DNA of 64,000 nucleotides from Dermatemys mawii (GCA_007922305.1 ML677333.1:17196676-17260675), one strand, 5' to 3'. Positions 23,089 to 35,552 are shown, counted from the first letter of the stretch. Program-made: numbers and translations. Notes: a model not told the origin generated them from the letters alone.

Positions 23089-24253
23089 GCATGAATTAGT
23101 TAAGGCTTGACAGTTGTATTTCACATGGATAGATATGCAACTTTTAAATGGTGCTTTCTTACTTCTGAAGTATGACGGATTGTCCTGAAAAACTGTCAAA
23201 ACATGATATGTCAGATTCAGTTTCCTTCCACAAACATACCACAATTTATTTTGATAGGGCAAGGATATAGTTTAATTATTTGTTTTTAATCTGACTCCAG
23301 ACCTGACATATGGCACCTCATTAAGTTCTCTTTACTTGCTATGGCAAGAACAACAAACTGTGAAGAAGACATAAAACTTCTGGCTTAGAAGTTAGTTTTT
23401 AAAACTTACAGTACTTCTTATGAGCCTAGTAATCTTGAATGGATCCAGAATGACACTTAGTTTTGAAAGATTTCCTGTGACACAGTTCCACAGCAAATAT
23501 TAGCTCTTGGCATTGTCTTTTTTGGTGAGGGACAAGGGAGATTATCAAAATAAAGTATATGAAGATCAAGGAGAGGTGGATTTTTTTTTATACTTTCCAC
23601 TAGCTTTTCCTGTCTGAATTTGATTTTCTGCCAAAGTTATTAAGACAATAGGTATGCAATTCACTCTGAAAATGAGAATCAATTCCCAAGTGCCTGAACA
23701 CAAAACAAACAGAAAGATAGCATGGATAATTTGTTTTCCAAGTTAGTCAGTACATTACTGCCATACACAATTAACTTTCTGAAGTACAAATTGTCATACT
23801 GAATTCATCATACAGTAGGTAGAAATCTGTGATGGAGGTACAGTAGCTGAGGCATTATTTAAAGAGCAGCATTATAATGCAATATTGCTCAGGCAATCGT
23901 TCAGTAGCATTTCTAGCTATTCAGCGTTTAGGCAGTGTCTTCAAAAGGGAATTAAAAGCAATCCCCAGTTTCCACTTCAAGAACTTTTTCATGTAAAGCA
24001 TTTAGCACAAACTGATACATTTCAGATCTGCCGTTTAAAATTACGCTTTGGACCTGCACTGCATCTGTCATGTAAGGAGCTAAAAGCATGTTAGATATTT
24101 ATGAATTAAGGGTCAGATAATCCCCACTGCAGTCCTTTCCTGTATAGAGTCCTGGAGAAGGAATGCTTCGACTTTCTGAATTTTCACCTCCATTGCTCTT
24201 TTTCTGGAACAGATTTCATAAGCCTATTCCCCATGAATACACAGAGACTCACC
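23089..24253. other. Unrecognised stretch
   Basis: No gene or named repeat seen. The open segment 23885-24094 has no family motif. Confidence 0.4.
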
Positions 24254-24261
24254 CACCAGAG

Positions 24262-24496
24262 CAGGGCCAGCTCCAGGCACCAGCTTACCAAGCAAGTGCT
24301 TGGGGTGGCCAAAACAGGAGGGCAGCACTCCATCCATAATTGGGGTGGTGTACCGCTTGTTCTTTCGATGGCATTTGGCGGCCAGAGAGTCCCTCTCTGA
24401 CTCTTCCGTCGGTGATGAATCCTTCACTCCACGACTTGTTTTTTGGGGTTTTTTTCTTCACCGCTTGGGATAGCAAAAAGGCTGGAGCCAGCCCTG
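24262..24496. mobile_element. hAT MITE with 8-bp TSD
   Basis: A 235-bp non-autonomous element. The left end is CAGGGCCAGCTCCAG; the reverse complement of the right end is CAGGGCTGGCTCCAGC. The flanks are CACCAGAG (24254-24261) and CATCAGAG (24497-24504), an 8-bp duplication with one C/T difference. The internal sequence has no coding capacity of its own; open frames crossing it are incidental. A relative is at 60959-61229. Confidence 0.85.
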
Positions 24497-24989
24497 CATC
24501 AGAGGCACTGTTCCTACACTCTAATTCTTGGGCCATTAGCTTCTCAGCCTGAGTGGTCTGAGTTAGAACTGGTCAGAATTTTTCCAGTGCATCCAGAGCA
24601 TAGCCAGCTCAGCTGCAGTGAGTGTACTGTACAGTAGTTTGTTGTTCTTCAGATTACAAGGTAAGGGCTCAGAAGTGTATATTTCCGCAGGCCCCAGTGA
24701 AGGATTAATCCACCCCATCCCACCATCTATCTTTTATTTTGTACCCACCCTCCTTTCACACAGCTCCATCAGGCTGCTCCAGATTTATTTCCTCCTCTCT
24801 CCAATCAGTGACTCTTCCATTCTCTCTTTGCCCCATACATCAAAGCATAGGGCCACACCACTGCTATCTCCTCAATCGTTCAGGTTATGTTAGGTTACTG
24901 TGACTCTGACAGCCCTTCAACCCAGAAAGAGTATCATTCACTATCCTGTGACAATTCCCTTCCTCACCCTTATGAAGGACAGAGTTGAA

Positions 24990-25520
24990 CTTTAGGATAG
25001 CCAACTTTCTCACTTGTGAAAACCGGACACTGAACACTGGAACCTCTCCCACCTCCTGCTCTGGCTTTAGCCCTGAAACCCCACCCCTTGCTCCACCTCT
25101 TTCCTCAGGGCCCTGCCTCCTCCATCTTCTCCCACCACCTATCTGTTCTTTCCACCAGTTGAGCAGGGCTTTAGGGGTGGAGAGGTGACTGGGCCAGAGC
25201 TTGGAAAGACAGCCATGCTCTGGGGGTAGAGGGGTGAATTGGACAGGATGGAGGAGGGAGAACCAGGCTTTGGGGTTGGGGGTGACTGGGGCAGGGTTAG
25301 GGAGAGGGAGGGAGAGATACATTCTGAGGGAGGAGGGGTGAGTGGGGCAGGGAAGGGATGGAGGAACCGCACCCCAGGTATGTGGGGAATGACCGGGGCA
25401 TGGCTGGAAAGGGGACCTGTGCTTGGGGCAGGACGGGGGAACCACTGGTACCTCTCTTTGCCAGAGCCATTCCTGAGTGCTCCACTGCTCCTCCAGGCTC
25501 CAGAACTTTGGAAGTGGGAC
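24990..25520. repeat. C/T- and G/A-rich interspersed repeat
   Basis: It begins 'gatagccaactttctcacttg' and continues through C/T-rich, then G/A-rich imperfect repeats ('ctggggcagg', 'gagggaggg'). The strong strand asymmetry creates long open frames on both strands (24885-25611) that are compositional and not genes. It resembles an unclassified repeat I associate with turtle genomes. No termini are proven. Confidence 0.45.
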
Positions 25521-25524
25521 ACAG

Positions 25525-25768
25525 AAATAAACCAGACAGGGAAAGCCTCACAAACTCCAGTTTAGCAGTGGACACCTTGGTAAACAAAAGCTGAAAAAAA
25601 GTGAGTAGCAATTACCTGAGTGAGTATAAAAGCTTTGCCTTGAGATGAATTTGATCTAAGATACCTCTGAACCAAGGTGCGTTTATTGTATTAATGACCA
25701 AATTATATATGTTGTTCATAGGATAAAATAGCTCACCAGTTTCTTTCAGAGCTTGAAAGCAGCACTTG
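25525..25768 (+). repeat. Direct repeat, copy 1
   Basis: About 240 bp that recurs at 26844-27090 in the same orientation. Shared stretches include 'cctcacaaact', 'gagtagcaat', 'ataaaagcttt', 'agatgaatttgat', 'gaccaaattatatat' and 'cagtttctttcaga'. By eye about four of five bases match. The family is unknown. Confidence 0.75.
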
Positions 25769-26843
25769 TGGGCTGCTCTACATTATTCCTTGGGACTGGA
25801 CAAATTTACATACACCTTCGTATTCCCACCTCCCTGAGCAGTTCAGGAAGCAAAAGGATTTGTCCCTGGCAACTGTCCGAGAGTGTCATTGATTTTTATG
25901 GAGCACTCTCCATTTACTTCTATAGGGAGCTTTGCTTAAAAAGAAAGGAAACTTTGGCCAGAACTTTAAAAACCCATTAAAAACCTAATGTCTAGTAAAT
26001 TTAAAAACCAAATGAGCAGTCAAAGTGTTTTGCTTTGTAAATATTTAAATGAATCATTTGGACTTAAAATTGATGTTTTTATTATTATTATTATTATTAT
26101 TATTTATTGAAACTCTTCACCAGATTTGACCGCAATTGACAAATAGCTTCAGTTATCTCCAAAGTACAGTTTTTGATGAATAAACTATTTGCCTGAAAAA
26201 TTTCACCCAGCTTTACTCAGCAGTCATAATTAGAGTTAGATTTTCAAAAGTCCTCAGCTTCCGCTTTGGTGCCAAAAGATTCAGCCATGATTTCAAACAA
26301 GCTCAAGACATGGACTGCTGAGCTCTTTCAAAGAAAGTGTCACAATAGGAACGGCTGGATGGTGAGCTCTTTCGAAAATCTGGTCCTATATGATCCAATG
26401 CAAATAAAGCTCCCAATTTTACCTTCATGCCACGACAGGCCTACATATGTTATTTAAATTTATCCTCATGTGCCATGTTGCTGATTTAAGGTTACTATAA
26501 ACCTTGGATTTACATGGAGCACAGAATTTGGCCACCTAAATGGTGGTTGAAATCCTATTGTTATATTTTTTAGATTTTGAAGAGTTCAAGCGTGTTAAAT
26601 AGGAATTTTGTTTTATTTTAAAAATAACTAATTTTATAATGTCTAGGTTTTATTTTACAATACATAATACATGATCTCATCTTGATAAAAACTTTAAAAT
26701 AAATCTAGATTGTGAAAACACTGAAGACGAGACCTAAAACTGAAAGCTAAGATTTATCAAATACAATTTTCTGGAACTATTAGGCTAGGAACAAATAAAT
26801 CCTTAATTTAAGAAAACAGGCAATGTCTTAACCTCTTGATCTT
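25769..26843. other. Spacer between the direct repeats
   Basis: No gene recognised. It contains an (ATT)n microsatellite at 26080-26105. Confidence 0.4.
26080..26105 (+). repeat. (ATT)n microsatellite
   Basis: About eight perfect ATT units followed by 'tattgaaac'. Confidence 0.85.
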
Positions 26844-27090
26844 ATAAATGAACAGGTAGCAAAATCCTCACAAACTGCAATTTAGTGATGGACTCCTCAG
26901 TAATCAAAAGGGAAAAAAGCGAGTAGCAATAATTTGAGTGAGCATAAAAGCTTTCCTCTAGATGAATTTGATATAAGATACTTCTCAACTAAAGTACATT
27001 TATCTAATGATATTGACCAAATTATATATCTTGTTAATATGATAATCAACAAAATAGCTCATCAGTTTCTTTCAGAATCTGAATACTACA
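26844..27090 (+). repeat. Direct repeat, copy 2
   Basis: The second copy of the 25525-25768 sequence, with small indels such as the extra 'atcaac' near 27045. It ends about 170 bp before the solo LTR. Confidence 0.75.
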
Positions 27091-27254
27091 CTTGCTAAGT
27101 CACCAACAACTACAGGAGACAAACAGGCTATACCTAAGCATGGAGCAGTAAAGAGCTAATAACTGAAACTATATCCATGTAGATATAATGTTACATGCAG
27201 AGCAATTTAAAAAAAATCCCCAGTTAAAACACATTTGCAAAACATTTTAAAATG

Positions 27255-27259
27255 ACCTC
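27255..27259. repeat. Target-site duplication, left (LTR)
   Basis: ACCTC, identical to 27886-27890. Confidence 0.75.
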
Positions 27260-27885
27260 TGTGGTGGGGTGGTCACCCCGCTTCTGCCCCGAAGGGCATG
27301 AAACAACCCTGGGAGAGGGCGGTGGCAAAGGAAAGGCAGGTCTGATTGGGAAAACAGCCACAGCTATAGCTACTGCAATGATGGCCCAGCTGTCTCTTAT
27401 AACGGGGCGGGGGTGTGGGGGGAGGAGACAGATTTTCTCTAGTTTTCTGGAGAGAGGAGGACCTGGCTGCCTGGGAAGCTAAGGAGGGTACCTTGGGTGT
27501 AGCAGTGCTGGGGAAGGGCTGTGGGCCAGGTAAAGGGCCTGCGAAAGAGTACTAGGGCTTCAGAGGGGCAACCCAGATCTGGGCAGAGGCAGCTGGTCTG
27601 ATCCCCCATTACCAATGATGAGTGGCTGATAGACTGCAGTCAGTCCCAGGGAGTGAGGGCTAGATAGTGACTGGCAGTAGCCACTGAGGCAAGGTGGGGA
27701 TAAGGGGTGGGGGTTCCCCTGTGCAGGGAGACCCAGATAGTGGGTTACTGCCAGGGGCAGGATACTGAGGTGGGGGGGCACCGAGGTCTGGGAGGGACAT
27801 GGAGGACATGGGGGCCAGAAGTAAGAACTAATTCCCAGGATGACCAGCGGGAGGCACCACACTGGTGAGTTGTGACCCCGTGACA
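27260..27885 (+). mobile_element. Solo LTR of an endogenous retrovirus-like element
   Basis: A 626-bp block that begins TGTGGTGGGGTGGTC and ends GACCCCGTGACA, so it has TG...CA termini. It is flanked by a perfect 5-bp duplication ACCTC. GC content is higher than in the neighbourhood. A TATA-like 'cttataacggggc' near 27396 fits a U3 promoter in plus orientation. No gag, pol or env sequence is attached on either side, so it is best read as a solo LTR left by recombination between the two LTRs of a provirus. A non-coding LTR retrotransposon is the alternative. The virus genus cannot be told from an LTR alone. Confidence 0.75.
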
Positions 27886-27890
27886 ACCTC
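27886..27890. repeat. Target-site duplication, right (LTR)
   Basis: ACCTC, identical to 27255-27259. Confidence 0.75.
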
Positions 27891-30800
27891 AAACAAGTTT
27901 TTATGAGAGTCGTTTGAATTTTGTTGCAAAAGAGATTTTTTATCATTATTTTTCCTTAAATGAAACTTTTAATTTAAAATAGTTGACATTGTCAAAATAT
28001 TCTATTTTTGTATTCTGGCACTTCATTTGAAAATGTTACTGAATTTTTTATCAAAATTGTTTTCATTCTGAATTTATGTATCAAAACCATACATTTCAGT
28101 AAGACTGTAGGTATCAATATAGTTTAAGAAAATGAAAATGATTGTCATTTGAAAAAAAAGTCAGTAAAAATCATGAAATTCTCACAAAAAATGGAAAATG
28201 GGTCCATTTCAAAATCTGGAAAACTGAAACAATTTCAAGATTTTGTTCACAACAAAAACTTCCTCATTTTCTACCAGTTCTAGTTACCATTGAAAGTAAA
28301 ATCTTAAGTGCTCTTTATTAGAACAAGCAAAAATCGGCTCAAGCACAGCACATGTAGCTGTAGGGAAAAATATTGATTAAAACCTGGAGAATAAAAATTA
28401 TCATGAAAAATGATTTCCTATACTTAATAGAATACTCAGTCACTATGACAAGTTTTGAAATGCTGTAGCAACTTCCAAATAAACCACATCAAGTAAACAT
28501 CAGAATGGATTATTCATAATTAATTTACCAAATATGGTATTTTTTTTCTATGTTATGTTTATAACAATGTATTTTGCTCACAAGCAAGCGCTCAGTAACA
28601 AGAAGAGTGAGAAAATAATGGCAGGTCAATTACCCAAATGACCACCTCCATCAAGTTTCATGTGTAACTGCAGTTTAAATATCAGGCATTGGTTACACCA
28701 ATGTAGAGGCCACAGTAATTTTGTCACAGGCTGTGTTGACAGTTCAAAAATATCATTTATCGTCTGGAATCTGAAGATTTCAGTTGCCAGATAAGTGGAC
28801 AGAATATTTACTTCCACAGCTGAACACAGAGGAAGAACACCAACCCAGTATTTATAGTGTCCTAATGATTGTTATAAAACCCGGTGCACATTACAGTTAT
28901 TTCTAAGCCTCAATGTGTTGGCATATATGCCACTTAGAATTTTTTGAATGAGAAGCTTTTCATTAAAAGTGGTCATTTTAAAAGTCCCATATTGTGAAAA
29001 ATAGTCTGTTTTGATAAAATTTCATACCTTTGTTCAATCTTTTTTGTGGGGGGTGGGTGTTGGTAAATGAAAATATATTGATAATTTCAATAATGTTTTT
29101 GCTAAAAAGCAATTTTTAAATATTGAAAAAGGGAAACTATTAAAAATGAAAAATTGGCCCTTCAAAATAATACAATTTTCAAAGTTTTCATTAATTTGAG
29201 TTCATTTTTTGATCAGCTCTACTGAAACATACCACACTTTATACTTTTCTATTTACAAGTTGCATCACTAGAGTATTATTTTTGTGTGTATGGGAGGGGG
29301 GAATCTTAGAGACAAATTCAGCCCCTCCTACCCTTTTCCTACTCAGTATGTTATATGCCACAAGTGGCGAAATTGGTATGGTTTTAGTGCATAAAAAACA
29401 AGACTGAATTCTGCAGCCTATGCAAGAGCTATGTACAGAGATCAGCTTGGTGGAGAGACAAAGGTGAGCAGTGTAGATGAACCATTGAGGTATCAGGTAT
29501 GCAGCTTGAGGACTCTCTACTTATCTAAGTTTTTGTAAGTTTATCCATCACTATTGTATGTATCTGATTGCCTCCCCCAATATTGGACACATACTCCGCC
29601 ACGGGGCTGGTGTGGCCTTTGCAGAGCAGCTCTGCTAACAGTCTGCAGCCTAGGTGAGAATTCCACTTCTTCCCAACTTCCACCTCCTTCATTTATCTTG
29701 CATCCAGCCTTGGCTACTTATGCTAGCTACTGGACTGAAAATGAAACTACACACAAAATAAGTAGTATGTGATTCAGATGGATCAACAAGGGCACCTGCA
29801 AATATTAAGCACACAAATTTTATGTTTTTATTTCCTAGTTAAACTGGAGCAGCCACCTTTCCTGTACCATGTGGAAACCCCTAAATCACAGATATACAGG
29901 GGACCACATTTTCAAAAACAGTTGCCTAAATTATGCCCACAACATTTAGACATGATAATTGTGTGTGCAAAATACACATTTGTGTGTGCAAGGAATTGCT
30001 TTGCATCCAATAATTCTACATATGCAAGTAGCTGTTTGTGTATGTATATTATGTAAGTGCATTTTAGGGACTTTTTCTGGCGAAATCTATCCCAGAAAGG
30101 TTATTTACTGCATTAATCCTTCTTCACCATAGAAGCATAGGGGAAGCCAAAAACATCACTCTCTCACACCCTCAAATCTCACATTCCTGACTCTTTGCAC
30201 TTATTTTGGCTAGAATTAATGGGCAGAAATTGAAAATGTAACGTGCATTGCCACGGCACATATCATCTGGCACAGGCTCTGGAGTTCTTGCACTGTTAAG
30301 AGCTTTCAGTTCTTAACTGAGGAGAAAGGAAAGAGTAAGTAGCAGTCCCTGAATATTCTTTGGCATCAGTTTTAATCAGACTGCACTCCAGTACTGATAT
30401 ATTCAATGTGTTCAAGAGCTGATCTTTCAGTGGCAAGTACTTCACTGGAAAATGGACAGCGGCAAAGAATTTGCAATCTACAAAGGAGCTTTGGGTGAAA
30501 ATGTAGAAGCTGTGGGAATATGAACCCCCAGGGCAATAACATGCCTATTGAATTATCTGCTCTGACTTCTTTCCTCAGTATGTTTTAGTCCCTGGGAACC
30601 TGCTCCTACGGCCATTGAAATCCATAACAAACCTCCTATTTAACTTCATTGAAGTAAGCTATTGAACTTAGCTTTAGACAAGTCACCAACATATTCTGGG
30701 AAAAGGAGACTGCTGAGATACAAAACATTCATGTATGTGTAATCATTGCTGCACCAATTGTGTTGGTATTTTGTGGTACCACAATTAAATTAAATCCTGA

Positions 30801-32434
30801 CCTCATATATCTCCGGTAGGTTACAGTAGACAGGGGGTGAAATCCTGATTTCACTGAAGTCAGTGTATATAGTTTACTATTGTAAGAGGTACATGTGCTA
30901 CTCATGTGGACTCCTCAGGGAAACTGAGGAAGAAACACTCATTCCTCACTACCTATTGTCATTACAACTTTCATAAGAGAAATGAGAATATATTATATTT
31001 GTTATTGAAAGTGCAGTGTCAAGTTACACTTACCAACTTTGTACTTTGTGGTGAAATTTCTGCTTAAGGTTTCCAAAGCATTGAAGGAATTCAGGCAGGA
31101 GCTATGTTAAGCAAATGTTTGCCTACTGGAGAGACATAGTAAGATTAAGGAATCACCTCCCTCACCCTATGCTTAAGACTTTCACAAATGTATGACAATG
31201 GCAGCATCAAGGGCCAGGTTCAGTCTGGCTACGAGTCCTTTTCTAAAACAAATACAGCGGTGGCATGTGCCCCCAAGATGAGCTGCACTCCTACTTCTGG
31301 TTCTGGAAAATTAAAATGTAACCTCCCTGCTCACTTTTGCAGGTGGTTCTTCCTCACTCACAAGTGGTCTGGAATCCTTGTGACCATAGAACCACAAACA
31401 CCAGTTGTTTGGGGGAAGAGGGAAAATCCAAACAAAGGAAATGCAATAACCATATATACACATTTACATACAATAAAACAAGCAAAACCCAATAAGTGTC
31501 AGGGGTTTTACCAACCCCACAATTCCAAGTATTAATTGTTTGTTTTCTTGAGGACCAGCCTTCTTACGAATAAGGCAATCCCCTCCCATCTAAAACCCCA
31601 CTCACGGGTCTACTTAGTCTCAGTGGTTGTCAGGAGGTGACTGCCCTCTGCTATTGGCTGTAGTCCCAAAAGATCTGCAGTACCAGATTCTGGTCCAATG
31701 TGCTACTATCTGGGCTAGTTATGTGCCATCTGCTATGCCACTGCTAGTCTGGACAGCTCTGCTCTGCCACCTCTCAGACTCACTGTGAAATCAGCTCCAT
31801 GTTTCCACTGCTGGTCTGGTCAGGCCAGGCCTCACCATAAAGTTAACTCTGCGCTACAACCACTAGTTCAGCCTCATTCTATCCAGTCCTACAGACTCCC
31901 TCCTCACAAGGTTCAGAATCTGTAGTTGGGGAACCCAGAGACTCCATTCCCTGGTTCTAGGGCAGAGTCCCCTACCCTGTCCTGTTGAACTTGAATCCCA
32001 TTCACAAATGAGAATCCACTACCTGTGAAGTCAGGATGACCTGCTTTCTCCTAGACATATCTCATACAAGTCTTATGCCCTTTCCTCAGTACATCTCACA
32101 ACAACAATCAGAAAAAATTCCAGTACAGCAACAAAACACAGTATGTGGAACTATGGGAAAGCAACTTTAAAATTCATGTAAATGAGGCTGGCCAAAGATG
32201 GCTTTTCTCCTATAGAAAACAGAGAGGTTTATCCCCTCTAAGCCTCTTAGTTGTGGGACTCAAACAAATTCCAAAACAAACCACTTCATAAATATTTTTT
32301 CTATGACTTTCCATAATCTATACCACAATGATAAATGCCTATGTAATTAAACATTCCTGACCATGTACCACACAGGAGTGTCACTCTTCCTCAGTCCTGA
32401 CAGGCCACATGTCCTTTCATCCAGTCCTGATTCT
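27891..32434. other. AT-rich DNA with unclassified repeats
   Basis: 28150-28290 and 28960-29225 share a texture of 'gaaaat/attttc' words and end in 'taccagttctag' and 'gatcagctctac' respectively, suggesting two copies of one unclassified repeat; a third candidate lies at 60074-60224. The 31190-32280 block is richer in C and T, and has an LTR-like look but no definable ends. I support no gene; the open segment 31188-31535 has no motif. Confidence 0.4.
28960..29225. repeat. Unclassified AT-rich repeat
   Basis: The sequence alternates 'gaaaatat', 'aaaaatgaaaaattgg' and 'ttttcaaagttttcatt' and ends in 'gatcagctctac'. It resembles 28150-28290. It could be a diverged DNA transposon; termini are unproven. 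Confidence 0.35.
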
Positions 32435-32703
32435 TCTTGTTATAATGTATATTACAGTAGCACCTAATTGCTATAAGGACTCCATTGTGCTAGACCCAAA
32501 CACAGAGTAAGAGACTGTTCCTGCCTCAAAGAGTTACAATCTATGTAGACAAGATAAAGAAAAAAAATCTCCATTTTACACACAAGGGAAACAGAGGTAC
32601 AAAATTAAGTGATTTTCCCAAGATTACACAGGAAATCTGTGATACAGAATGAAACCCAGATCCCACACTCTCAGTACAATGAATTAATCACAAGATCATC
32701 CAT
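32435..32703 (+). mobile_element. MIR-type SINE, near full length
   Basis: The family phrases appear in order: 'attacagtagcacctaa', 'ccattgtgctagaccca', 'agagttacaatctatgtag', 'aagattacacagg' and the tail 'aacccagatcccacactc'. It is the best preserved of four such SINEs in the window (the others are 11912, 13208 and 44826). No intact RNA polymerase III box could be confirmed. Confidence 0.6.
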
Positions 32704-32898
32704 CCATATGGATCCTCAAAAGCAAAATATGCCATTTACTCTGCGTTGTACAGTGGTTCTGTGATGCAGATAAACAGTGAGTGAAATAAGAATTCATTAG
32801 ATATTGGATAAGACTACTAAAACGCTTCTCAGTTCTCCAATGGCAGGAGACGTTAACGTGCTAATCCCAACTGTATTTTCTAAAAAATTTCTTTATTT

Positions 32899-32968
32899 CA
32901 AAAAAAAAAAAAAAAAAGAAAGAAAAAAAGAAAAAAGAAAAGAAAAGAATAGAAAAGAAAAAGAAAAA
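32899..32968 (+). repeat. A-rich / (AAAG)n microsatellite
   Basis: A run of 17 A followed by irregular aaag and aaaag units. It generates a lysine-rich open frame that is not a gene. Confidence 0.85.
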
Positions 32969-33614
32969 ACAACTATCACCAAATCCTCCACCCCCAACTG
33001 AAAATGTCCATTTCTCTGTTCACTTACCTGTGCATTACTGGGAAGTGCCTCTTAGGACCCAAGCTAAGTAAATTGCATGCTTTATTTCTGGCATCAAGTT
33101 AAAAAATTAATCTGCTCAATCAAGCCATTACTGGTTAAAATTTTTCAAAGCAATATTCAGTTCACATTCTTAGACATTTTCTGTATTCCATTAAATCTGC
33201 ACTTGCAAAATTCTGCAGTAGTTGGATAATTCAGAGTCATAATGTATAATACTTATCTGTCATACTAAAGCATTTACATTATATACATCAGTCATTTTGG
33301 GATTGTATTTGCAAAACATGCAAATTAAATATTATCCAAATCAGATAATATATTTCTATATATTACCTGCCACTCAATTTATTGTGTTTGAGAGACTTAA
33401 ATAAGATCTATTTCATGTATGAAAAAGTAGCAGATATTCCAAAAAAGGCCATTTATTCAATGATTCTAATGCTGCAACCAGTTACATGACAGTGATTTTA
33501 AGATTCTTTACTTTCAAAGTATGCACCTTTAATGGAATCAGAGCTTAAGGCCAGAAGTGACCATTAGATCTACTCTGACTGCCTGTATATCACAAGCCAT
33601 TATCTTTCACCCAG

Positions 33615-33806
33615 TTACCCTTGTATTGAGCCCAATAACTTATCTTTGACTAAACTGTAAGTTGTGCTTGGGTATAGCATATCTTCCAGACAGGCATCCA
33701 GTCTTGATTTGAAGATATCAAGAGACAGAAAATCCACCACTTCCCTTGGTAGTTTGTTCCAAAACTTCATTGTCTTCACCGTTAAAAATGCACTCCTAAT
33801 GGCCAA
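33615..33806 (-). pseudogene. CR1 ORF2 C-terminal remnant
   Basis: The minus-strand frame shows R-S-A-F-L-T-V-K, then F-W-N-K-L-P-R-E-V-V, then I-F-K-S-R-L-D, the conserved C-terminal end of CR1/L2-group ORF2 proteins. It is only the last part of the protein and belongs to the outer CR1. Confidence 0.75.
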
Positions 33807-33913
33807 TTTAAATTTGGCTTCATCTTCCTGCCACTGGATCTTATTATGCTTTGCTTGGCTAGATTAAAGAGCCGTATAGTATCTGGTATTTTCTCTCCAT
33901 AAAGGTACTGATA

Positions 33914-34060
33914 GATTCATAGATTCCAAGACCAGAAGAGATCATTGTGATCATCTAGTCTGACTTCCTTATACAAAAGCTTCCCCAAAATAATTCCACA
34001 AACTTCCCCAAAATAATTTCTAAACTAGAGCATATCTTGTTTTTTTTAAAAAAAATCCAA
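33914..34060 (-). mobile_element. Short CR1 3' end nested in older CR1
   Basis: It begins (in plus orientation) 'attcatagattccaagacc', the antisense CR1 3' terminus, and includes 'gtgatcatctagtctgac'. It is about 147 bp long and ends at 'aaaaaaaatccaa'. The flanks 'tactgata' (33906-33913) and 'tactcgatc' (34061-34069) look like an imperfect target-site duplication. Confidence 0.65.
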
Positions 34061-35255
34061 TACTCGATCATCAAGTCACCTCTCAATCTTCTTTTTGGTA
34101 AACTAAACAGGTTGAAAAATTTACATCTCTCATTGTAAGGCATTTTCACCAGCCCTCAGATCATTTTTGTGTGTCTTTTCTGCACTTTCTCCAATTATTT
34201 AACATCCTGATTAAAATGTGCACCTCAGAACTAGACACAGAATTCCAGTATCAGTCTCACCAATACTGTATTTAGAAGTAAAATCACCTCCCTACTTCTA
34301 GTTGCCACTTTGCTATGCATCCTAGGATTGTATTAGCCCTTTTTGTCTCAGCATCACCTTGGGAGCTCATATTGAGTTGTTTGTCCATTATGACCCAAAA
34401 AGCTCTTCAGAGTTACTTTCCAGCGAACAGCACCCAAATTCTATAGGTATGACCTGCATCCCTCATTTCTAGATGTATAACTTTGCATTTAGCTGCATTA
34501 AAACATATTTTTATATGAATGTGCCCAGTTTAGCAAGCAGTTCAAAAGACTATCTGACTGCTCTCTCCTCATCATTACCAATCTGCCAATCAATGTGTCA
34601 TCCACAAATTTTTTATTTAGTTTCAGCTACTTGATGAAAATGTTGAATAACATTGGACTGTATACCAATCCCTGTGGAATGGCACTAAGAAACACTCCCA
34701 TTCAATGATGATTCAATTTTTGAGATCTGTCAGTCAGTGAATTCTTAATCTATTTAACATGTACCCTATCGATATTGTATAATGCTTATTTTTAATCAGA
34801 ATGTTATTCAGTACTAAATCAAACAACTTACAAAAATTAAATTACATCTATGCAATTACCTCTATCAACCAAAATTGTGATCTAATCAAAAATTGAAATC
34901 AGTTTTTTTTACATGACCTATTTTCCATAAAACTGAGATGACTGGCACCAATTATATTCCCAATGTTTAACTGCTACTGGACCCTATAACAGCTTATCCA
35001 TTATTTTGTCCAGGACTTATGTCAGTCTAACTAGCCTATAGATATTCAGGTCATCTTGCTTGCCCTTTTTCACTACTGGCAGAACATTAGCAGTCTTTCA
35101 GTCTCCTAGAATTTCTAAGATTTATGTAAAAGTTAACAGTAGCAGGCCAGAGATGTCCTCACCCAACTCTTTTAGGACTCTTGGGTGTAAATTATCTAAT
35201 CCTGATTTTAAAATGTTTATTTCTAGCAGATGTCATCCAACGTCCTCCTCAGTTA

Positions 35256-35552
35256 CTAATGCACTGAATCATCATCTTCATATGATACAAGTGCATCATC
35301 TTGCTTCTTTCCAAATACAGAACAGAAATATTTATTGACTTCAGCCTCTTCTGTAACATTATTAACAATTTTATCATCTGCGTACAATAATGGGCCTATA
35401 CCATTGTTAGGATTTCTTTTGTTGCTAATATATTTAAACTTCTTATTGTCCTTAGAACTTCTAGCTATATATTTTTTCCTTATGCCTTTAGCTTCTCTTC
35501 TAAATTTTCTGCCCTTCCTAACTTCTAGAAAATCACAAAAAATGCTGCACAT
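35256..35552 (-). pseudogene. CR1 ORF2 remnant N-terminal to the RT
   Basis: The minus-strand open segment includes A-R-S-S-K-D-N-K-K-F-K-Y-I, then K-R-N-P-N-N-G-I-G-P-L, then a V-N-K-Y-F-C-S-V-F block. In CR1 and L3-type ORF2 this is the linker between the endonuclease and RT. It supports assigning the whole 33.5-35.5 kb block to one CR1. The endonuclease itself lies further out and is missing. Confidence 0.75.

Larger units (their letters stand above)
33531..35535 (-). mobile_element. CR1 LINE, antisense, interrupted by a second CR1
   Basis: Read on the minus strand this runs from the linker before the RT (35535) to the CR1 3' end (33531). The copy is interrupted at about 33914-34060 by another CR1 3' end. 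The antisense phrase 'aaaggtactgatag' (ending 33914) continues logically at 'tactcgatcatcaagtcacc' (34061). It is heavily substituted and old. Confidence 0.8.

Noticed and set aside
32804..33001. Lysine-rich open frame
   Set aside because: Produced by the A/AAAG microsatellite.
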